A stretch of 64,000 nt of DNA from Isoetes taiwanensis (GCA_021234155.1 JAJEKV010000011.1:19794677-19858676), one strand, 5' to 3'; shown: positions 23,746 to 38,100, numbered from the stretch's first letter. Notes: generated by a model not told the origin, from the sequence alone. Program-made: numbers and translations.

Positions 23746-24185
23746 GGTAAGCATAATGTATAGATAAAATGAGTTTAGAATTGATTACTGCAACCATAAA
23801 CATGAAGCAGCTATGACAAGAAGCAGCTATGAATGCAAGATTTTTCTTGCCTAAGCAAACACGGAGACTGTTGTTTTCTAAATTAATTTCCAAAGGTAAT
23901 TGATTCTAATACTCATTTTATCGATTCTAATACTTCCAACGACTACTGCAACCATAAATATAAGAATTGCAACTGTTCCTACCTTCAAAAATTAACTTAT
24001 GGGAAAGCTTGCAAAATCGCTTGAGCGCCAACTGAAACAAGTCGAAAAAATAAAGGGAAGTGCAAAGACGTCGAAACAATGAAGGGAAAATCGCTTTTCC
24101 CTTTTTATTATATTTTTTTTTTCGTACAAGGTGAGAATCCTTGAAAATCGCTTAAGCGATTTTAATTTTTTTTTTTTTTATTTTT

Positions 24186-24310
24186 TTGGCGGCGCGCCAG
24201 GCCCGTGCGATCGGGCTCCGTGCGGCCAGGTCCGTGCGGCCCCGTGCGGCCCGACCACGCGTGCCAGACCCGTGCGCGCCAGACCCGTGCGTGCGGTACA
24301 GGTGCGGTTT
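24186..24310. other. GC-rich patch with CCGTGCGGCC-like repeats
   Basis: About 125 bp of very GC-rich sequence inside an otherwise AT-rich element. It is made of irregular repeats of CCCGTGCG and CCGTGCGGCC and is preceded by a T-rich run. The overlapping open frames are Arg/Pro/Ala-rich by composition only. It might be an internal expansion or a captured fragment. Confidence 0.7.
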
Positions 24311-24609
24311 TCCGGCATGCCCTTTTCAGGCGGGAAAATCGCTTAAGCGATTTTCCTGCCCAAAATCGCTTAAGCGATTTGCTCGCGCCGGGGACCCCAA
24401 TTTGGGGAGCCAAAAAAGACCCCGCTCTACAAATCTTCACCGTATATTTAGGATATTCTGCAAATATTCTTTGTCTTCAGACTTCCATCACTAGGGATCA
24501 ACCCAAAAAAAGATAAATATACGCGAGGAGCTTTTAGGCTAAGCTGAAGCCTGATCTAACGGTAGTGCACGACCATTGAACAAAATATATTTCCCTCCAT
24601 TTCGTTCAG

Positions 24610-24678
24610 AAATACGTAGGCTGCTATGAGGAGCTGTGCATCGATATTGAGCGTACCTTCGAGCCTGATCTTGTCCAG
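24610..24678 (+). other. Candidate upstream exon, off by one base
   Basis: TTTCGTTCAG before and GTACGG after bound 23 open codons ending EPDLVQ. Joining to the exon at 24744 breaks the frame by one base. Either the true donor or acceptor differs, another exon is missing, or one base is wrong in the sequence. Confidence 0.45.
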
Positions 24679-27600
24679 GTACGGCCTCTTGATGAGCAAA
24701 ACAATCTGTTTAGAGTTTGAAGTTTGTAATGGTTTCTTCATAGAGTCAGGAATGCCGAGGAGGCTCGTATTTTGTGGGACGTGTCCAATATAGCCAGTAC
24801 AATTGACATTTTGCGAAGGAGCTATTTAATGATGGCAGATCATTCTCAGGTTTGTCGTTTCACTCCATGTAAGGAGTAGAAATTTCAAGGAATGCGACAT
24901 AATCCTCAACTAGGAAGCTCTACGACATTTATAAAGGATCGTAACAAAAGCCATAATTACAAAGCAGTTTCGCTTCCACGTACACCAATTGAGCCCGTGT
25001 TGGGATCACCCATGTTCTATCTGTGGACAGTTCTATGTACTTAAAGAGAAAGTTCTAGGCAAGGTTTGCAGAAAAAATGGTCTATCTGTAGGGGATTTGA
25101 CTTCATGGAACAAATCATTAAGTAAACTGTTGTTACATCTTTGATGAGACCAAGAACCAAAATGTTAAAAAGTTCCATATTGCCAGGAGTAAAAATACGT
25201 TGTCCAACCAAAGGAATGTTTGTTTTGTTCTTTCCATTGAACATTCTTTTCTCTATAGCCTCATATATGAAGTATAGTATGTCTTCACACTCATGGAGGG
25301 AATAACCGTCCATGCCACATTTTCTTTGACAAGAGAGCAAGATTTTATTGGTCTTCGAGCAGTGCAGATTAGTTTGTTAGATTACTTGATTGAGTTGCTA
25401 TACAGTTTGGCAACCTAGAGAAATTGGTTACCAGGAAACGTAATATTCAATTTTATAAGTCTATAAGTACGTTGTACTTATTCATTGTAGTCAAAGAAGT
25501 TCTTATGTTCATTGAATTTATTGGATCACTCAGGACATTAAGGAGGCATGGGATAATTTGTTCCATGCTCAAGAACCTTCGTTATGTGCAGCGATTCCAC
25601 TTATTGGTGAATTCTGAGCTTATAACATAAATGTGTGTTTTGCTAGCTTGTATTTCATATCTTAACATATATCGTTAATACATTCTTTAAAGTGGCAATG
25701 CTATAATTTTGTATCTCATCCCTTTGTGTTATACCCCTGGATCCCTGAATCACATGATATGATGATATAAATGAATGCTAACTACAATAACAGACATGCA
25801 TGGTTGTTTCTTTCATCTCAATGAGATATTTGTAATGGAGGTTGAAGGTTGACAAAGGACTAGACAAAGTTCACAGATATTGTTAGTTATCCATGCTGTG
25901 GCATAAAAAATCAGAATGCGCCAAAGATCTGGCCAAAGAATATTCATCTCATTATATTCATCTTTGAGATGATACATAGGGCTATTCTGTCCAATATAGG
26001 CCCAGTATCTCCCTGTTCAGTGATTTTTGTCATGGTCTGTTGCACTCATTGTTTCTTACTCTATGGCATCAGCCTTGACAAGGGACGCGATCAGACATTT
26101 TTTCCTTTCTTTTAAGATATTCACGGCCTGTTCCATGGTGTCATAAGTACATTATTTCTGTGGTTGTCCAAGGGAGGCTTGACCCGTTCATGACCATGCG
26201 TATGCTCATTGCACCTTGCGCATGTGTAAAGGGTTCTCTTTGTTCCTTTCCATATGTGTCACAAATTACAAGCTGGATGATACAACTTCTTATCTTCTGG
26301 CCATCTAAACATGTCAATTGTTAAAAAACATGCAGGTTCATACACACAATCTAGATTGAAGACTATAAGAAAGGCATTGGCTTTCCCATAAGTGGGCTGT
26401 GTGTGAAGAGACCAAGCTCTTTGTTTAGACCCGCCAAATCAATTCTGTTATTGTTTTCCCTTCTCAAAACAAACAGTGGAAACTTTTGGACCCCTTGGAA
26501 CAAATTGAATTGGTGCCAAGTTAATGCCTTCATCTTGTTGTGATCATCAACTTGATCCTTAAATTGATCATATTTTCTTTGATGGCTTTGGCTGTATAAT
26601 GTTTCTGTTTTTTAAGGTGTAATGCATTGTATAATTTGAGCTTTGTTTGTATGAAAAGAAAAAGAAATGGAAAGATGGACGTAAACAATAAAATTATATC
26701 AATCAATGCTTTTCTTTAAGCTTCTTGTTTCTTTTGAAGGACATGAATTGTCGAGGATAAATCAGGGTCGGCTCTTGATGATGCAGAGAATTGCTACAGA
26801 AGTGCAGAAGTTGAAGGTGCAGCCTATGCATATTGATGTTATATAGATGTTTATCCTTCTGAACTAGGCATGAAAGGCCATCCTTATAATGTGCATAGTT
26901 TAAAAGAAGTTAACACGAAGGAAATCAAACAAACAAACGATAGATGTGCAAGATCTTATCCCTTAGTGTCTGGCTTTCTGCTGGGGGCCTATGTTAATTA
27001 AAAAAGCTACAGTAGTTTTACTATTATCAAGTGGCTTTTGATCGATCATCAGTTACTTTCATGCAGGTTAAAGCGAATTCTCTTGCTCATTTTACTGAGA
27101 TTAACTTATCAGTTGTCAAGGTTACTTCTTCCACAACGTTTTTGACACTTCCCTATTCACAAGCCTATAAGAGCAGGGCCTACATAATAGATGTATTAAT
27201 TAATCTATGTCCTTGACACTAATTCCAGCTTTATTCATTTCAGGAATTGAGGATGAACGGCCTTGAGAGTCTGGCAGCTGATAAAGTATATCTGTAAGAT
27301 TCCTCAAGTGACATGTTCTTTTAATTATGCAGCCTGTTAAAGTTACTAAACTGAAGCACCGAGCAATATTTCATTAGATGGGTCAAGCTTATGCAATTGT
27401 CGCCGATGCATGGATGTCGCCAGAAGCTGTTTGAAGTTTTCTTATTCACTTCACATACAGTTTTGCTAACAAACCTGCCAACATGCAGCCTTTCAGTGGA
27501 GCAGGAATTAAATTGTCGGATTCATTGTCTATGTGATGGACGAAAGTTACTGGATTTTTCGTAAGTATTCTTTTTAGAGTAATATATGTTTGATGCACAA

Positions 27601-30600
27601 ATTATACCATAGTAATCAAACTAACTTAACTGCTCGGTTAACGTTTTCTAGAACAGCTAAGAAATTATAAAGAAGTCACTCAAGTATTAACTTTCTATGT
27701 CTTTAACAGTCCATGTCTATAACTATCCATGCCATTAATGTAGAGCTTAATGTGACTCATCTTAATAGTCATGTCACACGTCAGCATTATGACAATGATC
27801 TGTCATGTCACCATATATGCTGCCATGTAAGATGTCACATCTTTCTATGTCAACCTTTGTGCCATGTCATCACTTATTCATCATATTTACAAGCCCATAA
27901 TGCCAGAGGTGATCAAGCTGGACAAACACATAAATTAATATAGCATGCGGCAAACATTGGCTGAGATTGTGCCACATCATTATGTTATCATGACTCTACA
28001 CAAAACCATGACATATATCTTGGCGCTTACCTCTCTAGTAGTCTACTTATTATTCATTATCATTCATAGATATTATCCATGATTTTAACATGGAATTGAA
28101 TCATCATGGTGCCCTTTTGAGCGAAGTTGAGGGATATGTCCAGGGAGAAAGATATTGTCTGTGGAAGACTGCTTGGGTTATAAGACCATTTATTACATCA
28201 ACTCATGTACAGCTATGGGCACATTGTAGCCTCCTAAAATCTCGTGTAAAGAATGGATACAGTCTAAAAGTTTTAAAATTAAGAAATTTATCTTTTCCTC
28301 AGCTGGTTCAGAATATGAAATGACGTGGTCTATTTATGTTTTGCCCACTCTAGGGATAGTCATGCATGCCTTTCTAGGGATAGAGCAACATGCCCAGGTG
28401 CTGAATCCATGATGCAATATCTCACTATATTGGTATCAAAGAAGACCGTCTTTAAATAACTACTCATAGAGGAAACTTGACAAAGGTGGATGATGGTGGA
28501 CTAACCGTCCAGAGAAATGGCCCTAAAGAAAGGCAGATCGGGGATGATAACAGCGAAGACTGATTACTTTCTTTTTGATACAAGCACAAGTTCAGCTGAG
28601 TTGTATTTCCATCTAGAATCTGATATGTCAACAGTCATTACAATGGGAAATGACAATTTAGAAATGCTGCGTGATCAAAGTGCCTGCATCATGGATCTTT
28701 TCAGGTTAAAGATGTGGTAAGAAATCCATAAGGTACTGACCTGACTAACCAGAAAGAATGGAGGTTTGGGGTGTAAGGTTCTGTTTATTCAGGCATAGGC
28801 TTTGGCAGCAAAGGTGTTGTGGATATGCTTGTAAAATACCAATCCTTCTCCAGCTCTTAAACTCATTAACATTGGTTGCAGTCTTCACTTCCTGCCAAAC
28901 GCTTATCTATTAGCTTCCAGAGTCCGCATTCTACCAACTTGCTCCTGCCCCTAGAACTTCTCCCATTCTGAGAGCATCTGAATTGTGTCCACTTGGTTGT
29001 GGTAATAAAGAGACTTCGAATCATGTCATGCAATGCCCTTGGTTGGATAGTTTTTGGCAATGGGCATCTCAACTCAGCTGCTGCGTTTCTTAGATAACGG
29101 TTCTATATTCACAGAAACTATGAGAACGATATGCCTTTGGATAATCTGGAAGCACAGGAATATTGTTGCTAGAGTTAAAAAAAAGGCCTTCTTTGAATTG
29201 GCTAAAAGATAACCTTCCGAGTGGGATAACAAATGCAGCTTGTTGCACACAGAAAAATTAAGAAAGGACTATGATGAAGCTTGGAAACCGTGGGACAGTT
29301 TTCAGGTCTGTTTGATTATTTTGTTACCACAATCTTTGATGATATTTCACTTAGATCACATAAAAGGATGGTGTAACGACGAGAGCAGACTTACTGGAAA
29401 TCTAGTTGAGTATATTAGCAGCACCGAAGCTTTGATTATATAATGGGTCTGAAAACTTTCTTACAAGTTCTCGAATGGTTGTATTTGTTCACAAGCTACT
29501 CGTAATATGCATTATTTTGTGTAACTATGTAACGTGTATTTGTAGTGCCCATTTTTATAAGGGACTACTAAGACCTCATAATCGATATCCCAATCTTCAT
29601 GGTCATGAGTCGAGTACTTGTAACGGTTATTACTCTTCACTATTGACGACATGCCATGTCATCACATGTGACTACATAGTCAGCATTCTCTCATTTCGTT
29701 CACACTGTATTTCCCCGTCATTACAAAATTGTTATGACGTGTTGCATCCATTCCTATAATTTCCAGTTTTCTTTATGGTATCAGAGATGGTTCATGAAGA
29801 ATGAATGTCTGCCATGTTTGTCAGTTCATATCTTCTGCTGTGAGAAATAATCTTCCAGAAAACTTCTAGAATTTGAAGTAAATTTGCATCAGCATCCTAT
29901 TGATCCAATTCTTGGCGAGTTTGGCCAAGTATTTAGGAAGATTTTTATCAATACAGGTATCAACCATAAATTCAAGAGCTTTTGTGATAATTATTGAGTA
30001 AATCTTTGTTGATCTGCTTAATACCTTGGCCAGAAGGTCGGTTTTGATCAGTGGATCAGTGCTAGTTCTTGATCATTTGTTGCGGCATTTCAGAGGAAAA
30101 ATACAGTCAAGAAAATTGTTATCAGTCCTGGAGGGATTCCTTTTGAAGTATATCTTGGTCTGGTTAAGCTGAAGAAAGTTTTTAAGCCAAGCTGGAATCC
30201 AGCAGCTGAACCTGAGGTTGATGAAGAGCACTAGATCATCTCAAAGTTTTGGTGGAACCAGATCTTAGGAGAGCATATGATTATCTGAAAACTACCTGTA
30301 CTACCACTAAAATTGCACGGCAATCTTTGGTTAAAGAGCAGTGCTAGGCCCGTATAAGGTGATTCAAGCTTATATGTCTCAACTAAAAGACTTGAAGAAA
30401 GATCTGGTGAATGCTGGAGGAGATATTAGTGAACCTGATATGATTATTCTTGTTATCAGGGGGATTAGAGATAATTTTCAGCAAGTTATTGGATCTATTA
30501 AGACTTATTCTAAAAAGGGAGTTAGCTAATGTTTAATGAAGTTCAAAATCTGCTGGTACAGTAAGAATTGGAGTATGCTAGAAAAGCTCAGATCCATCTT

Positions 30601-33600
30601 GCAGTTTCAGAATACACTAAAGGTAAACAGTTACAAAATAATCTTAAGAAAGAAAATCTTTGATCACCTGCTATCATTGTGACCACAAGGTACAATACAG
30701 ATATCCAGATTATAAGAAGTTATTATAGTCAGCAAAGCTTATAGTTGTCAGTTTCAAAGCAAAGGTGATCTAATACTTAAATCTCCTTATAATGAAGTGA
30801 AGGATCCGTATGTATCTTATCTACCAGGTCTCCAAACAAATCTGCTCTCAGTTTCTAAATTTGATTCACAAGGCATAGATGTGTTACTTGGAGACAAAAA
30901 GATGTATCTATCCAAGAGAAATCCATTTCTGATCCCCATAAGCTGGAAATTCTTTTGACTGGACATTTGAATCAAGCACAGTTGATGCAGATCCTAATCC
31001 TACAGCTGCTGCTACCAGATGATGAGGCCTATCAGTTGCCACCAGCTGCACAAGAGTTTCCTCCTGCTTAAACTACTCAGACTCTTCAAAGGTCTCAAAC
31101 GTTGGCTGTTATTCCTCCACTTGGTTTTACTCCTCATTGCTATTATGCCTTAATCACTTACTTTAAGAAAATCATGGTCCTCAGCACTTTAGACTCTATA
31201 AACAGGCAGTTAAACATAGACATTGACAGCAAGCCATGTAGGATGAGTATTCTATGCTTATGAAGCAAAATACAGGACTTTGGTTCCTAGGCCAGGTCAT
31301 GGTTCGAAAATAGGGGAGTTCCTCTCCTAAAACTCCGCCCACTTCTGTTAAATTCTGATCAAAGGTTGTAAAGAATTTATTGCTAAGTGAGGGTTTCCTT
31401 AGGCACCTCTTAATCTACTTGTTATTCATCTCATTTGATTGTTCATAGCAATTATTTATGGTGATGCATTTTAAAGGAGAGACATCCATTGGGTCAAACT
31501 TGGACATCTGCTTTCGATTTCTTATTGGTCTACTGCCTAGGCGTTGGTCGAGGTTTAAGAACTGGCCTTCCATATTGCAAGGTCTCTTGGTCTCTGGGTA
31601 GTGTGGTGTCCGCTGGTCAATTCTAAACTTCCTCACGAGGTCAAGGATAGATTGCATGATCAGTACCTGGTCTCTGTATTGTCTTCTCATGATAGGAATG
31701 AGGTTTGGGGGCCTTATTATGTCCAATGCCATGTGTAATGTGAATTATATACAGTATTTTTTGTAATGTCATTTTAATTTTTTTTGTTGCAACGATTAAT
31801 TGCATAATGCTAGCAGTATTTCAAAATATTGTATGACTCTGTACTGATTGGCATTTTCTGTAATGAATGTGCAGTGTCATGTCGGAGTTTGTAAACGACC
31901 TAATGGACAAAAATTCTGGCAAGGTTAACAGAAGTAGCCAATTTCATAGAAAGCTTGTAAGACCTGGTAAGCAGTTGTCAAGCAAATAATATCGTTGTCA
32001 GTTTTCAAATAACATTGTTCATTTGTATGCCTATCCAGTGGCACAAAAGATGGCAACTAGATTCCTAAGTTCTGAACACTTAAAAGAGCACAGGAGTTAT
32101 GATCGTGCAGCTCAATCACCGGCAAAGTTGTTAACCTCTGAACCTCAGTTGGAGACTCCAGGCGGTACAGAAAAGGATGTATGCAATGCAAATAATTGTA
32201 AGGAAGTCTCAAAACAAGGCCTACAGGATGCTCTCTTCTTTCCTTCCGATCAAACTTCAACAGCTCAGAGGGCTGCCCTAAGCGGAGAGTAAGTAGTATG
32301 GTGCTTTCTCTTGTCTGCAGGGTTGCTTACTGCCTTAACCTTGGAATCCCAGGTTGAAGTCAACCGAAGTTTCAAATGTGCTTGAAAACAAACGAAACGA
32401 AAACCAAGAACTATTTTATGGTGAACAGATAGAATTCCCACGCGAAGCTATTAGCAATGAAGGAAATATGTGTCGTACTTCCAGCTCACAAGCTAGCTTA
32501 TTGCAAGTACAACAGATTTTGGTGAATGGACTGCAAAATGCACTTGAATCTGTTTCCATGGAAAGGGCTTTTCTGGGCAGAAGTTTAGGAAAATACAGTG
32601 AGAAAACAGTTGCATCAGATAATATCACCACTTCACATTCTTTTAATACTGATAAAGATGTGGCTCTTGATGTGGGAAAGGAAGTGGAGGAAGGCGGCAA
32701 GAAATCCCGTTCTGAGGTGCAAGATATAGAGATGGGCAGACAAGAAAAAGATATTATGAGCTGTCACTTACTGGGGACAAATGCATTCAATCAAATTATC
32801 GAGCATACACCTGTCAAAAGAATGAAAACAACCGAGTCATACAGAATGAATGGGCTACAAAGATGCCACCCAGAACTACATAGCCAAAATTTCACATTGG
32901 ATAGTGATAAAACGAGGGCACAACATGATTCAGCAAGTGCAATGAAATTCTTAACTGGTGTAGCAAGACAACTGAATGATATATCCGGTATGATTATCCT
33001 CTCGCTTTTTTTTTTGTTGAGCTCATATATTCTCTTAACTCATGTGCTTGCTAGTATATTCTTTAGTCATATGATCTAGATTCTCACCTCTATGGCTAGA
33101 TAGAATTATCTAAGTAATATTTTTTAGATGTGGCAACTTAGGTAATGGAATACAAGTATTTTGTGGTTCTTTCTCTATCCGGACTTTCTCCATCTCAGTC
33201 CTGTTTAGTCTGTGTAGTTTCTTCATACAAATGACGGATGAAGGATCATATATCAAAGAGAAAATGGATAATGGAAAACGTCCACTGTTTAAAATTTAGG
33301 CATGTGTAAACTGCAATTCTATTGATTTCTTGAATAGGAGTCCAACCAATGCCAGAAAACACACTATGAGGTGTGCATAAATCCAAAACTGATGATAGGC
33401 AGTCAAATGTTATTTGGTTCGAAACCGGAACACAAGACTGAATCCTGTAACAAAGGGGAGAGCAAGGCTGTAGACACATCTAAGGGTGATAGCATTCCTA
33501 CTATTACCCTTAGATGATACATAGTAGACATGCAGCATGACTTGTGGCACAAGGATTCCATCTGCAGCAAGGTTACTGCCAAAGATCTGTAGTTCAAAAT

Positions 33601-35105
33601 GGAGACATGGATGAAAAGGTGTATACAAAGCAGCATTGAGGTTTTTTGCAGATTTAAAAAGGCACATGTAGTCTAGAGCAAGCACTGAGGTGCTTGTATA
33701 AGAAGATCGATGCCATCACACAAGGGTACAATTCCTCTGAATTTATATGATAGAGAAGGAGGAGATGATTATTCGGGTTTAGACGCCATCCATCTCACCA
33801 ATTTCTTAAGAAAGCAGCTGTTCATAATTTTCTTGGGATTGAAGCTTGGCAGAAGTGTAATTGGTCTGGGGACGAATGTTACGCCTAGTATAATGGGCCA
33901 TTAGCGCAAAAAGATCCTAGCAGTGTGCCTGTTGGACATTTCTGAAGTTAGCAATCCAACAAGATGCAGGGCAGTCCTAATACCATTGCAAAATGAGCTT
34001 GACCAAGATCTGGTTTCTAAGGAAATCCCAGTTAGCTGGGCCGCGATGATGACGGAACATCGAGACCAAGGAAGACGTAAAGTATGTTTTTGCGAATCTA
34101 CAAATGACCATTAAGTGTGATAAGGCTTTCATCAGCATCTAATTCAGCATTTCATGTGAACGAAAGCGCAGAGGCAAATATGAATAAAGTCTTAAGGTTT
34201 GCGGATTTCACCGGCTGGGAACTTAGCTACGGTGGTAGGTAACCATAGGCCTACTGGAATCTTGATGACTAAATTGTCAGTTTTGTAGGCTGAGGGAGGA
34301 CATGCTGAACTTTCTATAGTGTAACGCCTCAGCCAAATTTTGGAAGAAACTCATATCGTCATGCCCACTCAAAGATCTTCAAATGTGGGCTGCTTATGCA
34401 ACTTCTCCATGGGGCAAAGACTTTACTACTGGTATTTGTGCTTCCCAAAATATGGTATAATAATGTTATCAGACCTGTGCATGAAGCTGGATATCTTATG
34501 GATTCGTCAAACTATCGGCTAATTGTGATTGGCCATGTAATGGCAAAGTTATATGGATTTGCATTAGAAATGATCTCCCAATTACGTGGAGAAGGATGTG
34601 CTTAGGGATAAAGGCCAGGCTGGTTTCTAATAAACTTTATCAGCTGTTGATTGAAGCGAAAGCCAAGAAAATAAGGTGCATTTCTGTTTTGTTGATTTCA
34701 TTGATAGTCCCTCAGAAAAGGTTGTTTCATAGAAAAATGTTAGGCCTTCCTAATGAGCTGATTTGAGCAGTGTTGTCTCTACATGAACTTAGTAGGCCGT
34801 GTGAAAATTGATGGGCAATGGTTGGAGGAAGTGTGCAGCACCATTAGCAGGGCTGTCCTCTCTCCCCTATATTATTTGGCCTTTACATTGACGAACCGGG
34901 GACATTTTCTTAAAATCTTGGGTGGAGAAGGCTGCACGCTTGCACAAGAGTGCATCCCAATTTTGCTTTATGCTGATGACATCATTTTGATGTGGCTTTC
35001 AGAAACGTTTGATATCTTTAGAAGCATTTTGCAAAAAATGGGGAACTGCAGGTCAACCTGCGAAAGAAGAGGGTGATGGTGTTTAATACCTCTTGGAAGG
35101 TTTGA

Positions 35106-35150
<45 letters not shown>

Positions 35151-38100
35151 TTCTTAACGTCTACGTAAGACCCGAAGGGTCTATGAGACCATAACATAAA
35201 CAGAATTGAAGACCTTCAGGAGGAAAACCCTCCTGTTATCTAAAGTATGGAAACAAAAATATTAAGTTTAACAATTGAAAATCAAAAAATCTGCTCAGAT
35301 AGGGTTTGATGGAGACAGCCCATTTGTTCCTGTGACTGCTGCAAAATACTTCATAATACCCCTTCTTGGCCTGCTTTGCTGCTTGCTGCTTGGCCTCTTC
35401 TGGAAAGACTTTTTATGTTTCATGGCTGCTGATCGTTTTATCTTCTTAGACAGTGCCAAAGTTACCCCTTTAGGGTCAGGATACTTCCTCTTCTGTGGTG
35501 AGTCTACTAACCTCTTATCATCGTTTGTCTCAGATGAAAAGAAATCAGTTATTTCTGTCTGCTTCAGGCCCATTGGATTCTTTTGTTTGAGAATATTTCT
35601 CCTTTCTAGAGATAGTTCATATACAAAGTGAGATACACATTTCTGATCGTAATATTCTACCAGCTGTCGTAGAGATGTGGGGTCTCTAAAAAGACAATGA
35701 TATCTGCCTCTAATAATGTAATAGGTTGGGCAGGTAAAAATAAAATGTTCTTCTGACTCGACCATGTTTAGATCGCACATTGGGCACTTCCGATCCTCAC
35801 GACTAATCTTTTTCGCCCTACCAACCTCAATCTCCAGCTGGTGAGATGACAACTCTAAACTGCCCCATAGAGTATCTCACTTTGTTCGGCAGATCCATAT
35901 CTAAATATCCAGGCCTTATAATGAAACCATCCGCTGATATATTTAGGAAGTTATCCTTATAGAATTTCTTTTTAACAGGCAGCTCTTTGATGGGATTCAC
36001 CCATGTATTTGAAACATAAAGATACTCCAAGTCATGGCGTATAATCTGATTGATTTCTTGCTGAGTAAAATTCAGATTGTCATCCATTATACTGTAGTGA
36101 AAAGGTGGGATATTTCCCATAGAGAAACCCATCTCCTCAAACAATTTAGATGTCCTTGAGAACCAACAGCGCTTACCTTGGTTTGCCAATGTTTTAGACG
36201 ACACATATGCCAGCCAGGGAAGTCTTTTTTGACCTTCTTGTGACTGTCCAAGACGGTGTAACTTATGTAAGTATGTCACTGTTTGAAAGGCAATTTCGGT
36301 CTTCAGAGGTTTCGCATTAAATTCAGCAAGCATTATATCATGGGGTACCGAATGTTTGCTTCTAATCATTCTAGAAAGAAGAGAAATTTGGAGCCTCTCT
36401 AGTTGAACCCAGTCATCGGCTCGTAGGTCAACTCCCCATATTTGTGCACCATATAAAGCTGCCGGCTTCACCAACGTGTCAAACAGGAAGAGTTTTGTAT
36501 GAACGTCTTGGAAATGGAGTTGGTAGCACTGTTTTTCTAGCTGTACAAGAGAAGCATATCCTTTTGCAATCCTTGCCTGACCAGCCTCCCTCAATCTGAA
36601 TAGAGGGGCCATAAAACTCTACACCCAAATAGGTGTATGTAGAAACAATTTCTACAGGTTGTCCTTGGAAAGTAAAAGAGTTATTTTTCCAATTTTTCCA
36701 AGAGGTATTAAATACCATCACTTTGGTTTTGTAGAGATTTACTTGCAGCTCTCTATCTTTGCAAAAGGCTTCTAGGGCAGCCAAATGTTTTTGGAGCCCT
36801 TGAGGAGATGGTGAGATTAAAACCACATCATCCGCATAGAGCAAAATGGGAATGCATTCCTGAGCGAGCATGGAGCCTTCTCCGCCTAAAGACTGAACAA
36901 AGCTTTCAAGCTCATCAATGTAAAGTCCAAATAGAGTAGGAGAGAGGGGGCACCCTTGTTTAACCCCAATTGTACTGAAAACTTCCTCTGAAAACTGCCC
37001 ATCTTGAGACCATAACATCTATGAGACCATAACATAAACAGAATTCAAGACCTCCAGGAGGAAAACCCTCCTGTTATCTAAAGTATGGAAACAAAAATAT
37101 TAAGTTTAACAATTGAAAATCAAAGAATCTGCTCAGATAGGGTTTGATGGAGACAGCCCATTCGTTCCTGTGACTGCTGCAAAGAAAGAAAGAAAGAAAG
37201 ATTTATTAACGTCCACGTAAGACCCGAAGGGTCTATGAGATCATAACACAAACAGAATTCAAGACCTCCAGGAGGAAAACTCTCCTGTTATCTAAATTAT
37301 GGAAACAAAAATATTAAGTTAACAAAACTTATAGTGAAAATCTAAGAATCTGCTCAGATAGGGTTTGATGGAGATAGCCCATTCGTTCTTGTGACTGCTG
37401 CAAAGTAATTTATAATACCTTTTCTTGGTTTGCTTTGATGCTTGATGCCCGGCCTCTTCTGGAAAGACCTTTTATGTTTCATGGCTGCTGATCGTTTTAT
37501 CTTCTTAGACAGTGCCAAAGTCACCCCTTTAGGGTCAGGATACTTTCTCTTCTGTGATGACTCCACTATCATCTTATCATCGTTTGACTCAGATGGAAAG
37601 AAATTAGTTATTTCTGTTTGCTTCAGGCCCGTTGGATATTTTTGTTTGAGAATATTTCTCCTTTCTAAAGATAGTTCATATACAAAGTGAGATACACATT
37701 TCTGATCGTAATATTCTACCAGCTGTCGTAGAGATGTGGGGTCTCTAAAAAGACAATGGTATCTGCCTCTAATAATGTAGTAGGTTGGGCAGGTAAAAAT
37801 AAAATGTTCTTCTGACTCAACCATGTTTAGATCGCACATTGGGCATTTCCGATCTTCACGACTATATTTTTCGCCCTACCAACCTCAATCTCCAAGTGGT
37901 GAGATGACACTCTAAACTGCCCCATAGAGTATCTCACTTTATTCGGCAGATCAGTATCCAAATATCCAGGCCTTACGATGAAACCATCTGCTGATATATT
38001 TAGGAAGTTATTCTTATAGAATTTCTCTTTAGCAGGCAGATCTTTGACGGGATTTACCCATGTATTTGAAACATAAAGACACTCCAAGTCATGGCGTATA

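Larger units (their letters stand above)
23243..24380. repeat. Seven copies of the palindrome AAAATCGCTTAAGCGATTTT
   Basis: Perfect or near-perfect copies lie at 23243-23262, 23266-23285, 23452-23471 (one mismatch), 23503-23522, 24144-24163, 24335-24354 and 24362-24380. All are inside the Mutator-like element, and the outer pairs lie within its inverted repeats. Each can form a small cruciform. Confidence 0.95.
23200..24424. mobile_element. Non-autonomous Mutator-like element (MITE/MULE)
   Basis: The two ends are inverted repeats of at least 85 bp: the left end starts CGGTGCCTTTTTTGGCTCCC and the right end, read in complement, starts CGGGGTCTTTTTTGGCTCCC. The element is flanked by an exact 9 bp direct repeat, CTCTACAAA, at 23191-23199 and 24425-24433. 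A 9 bp target duplication with long terminal inverted repeats is the signature of the Mutator superfamily. No transposase frame is present in the 1225 bp. The interior has seven copies of a 20 bp palindrome, long A and T runs and a GC-rich patch. It lies upstream of, or inside an intron of, the unrecognised plus-strand gene. Confidence 0.85.

Noticed and set aside
23396-23893. 165-codon minus-strand frame
   Set aside because: It lies inside the Mutator-like element, crosses homopolymer runs and contains a tandem repeat; nothing suggests a protein.
24186-24516. Arg/Pro/Ala-rich frames on both strands
   Set aside because: They reflect the GC-rich repeat patch and overlap in several frames.
28431-28443. 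TTGGTATCAAAG as a second copia primer-binding site
   Set aside because: It differs from the usual sequence, and no LTR or gag homology lies beside it.
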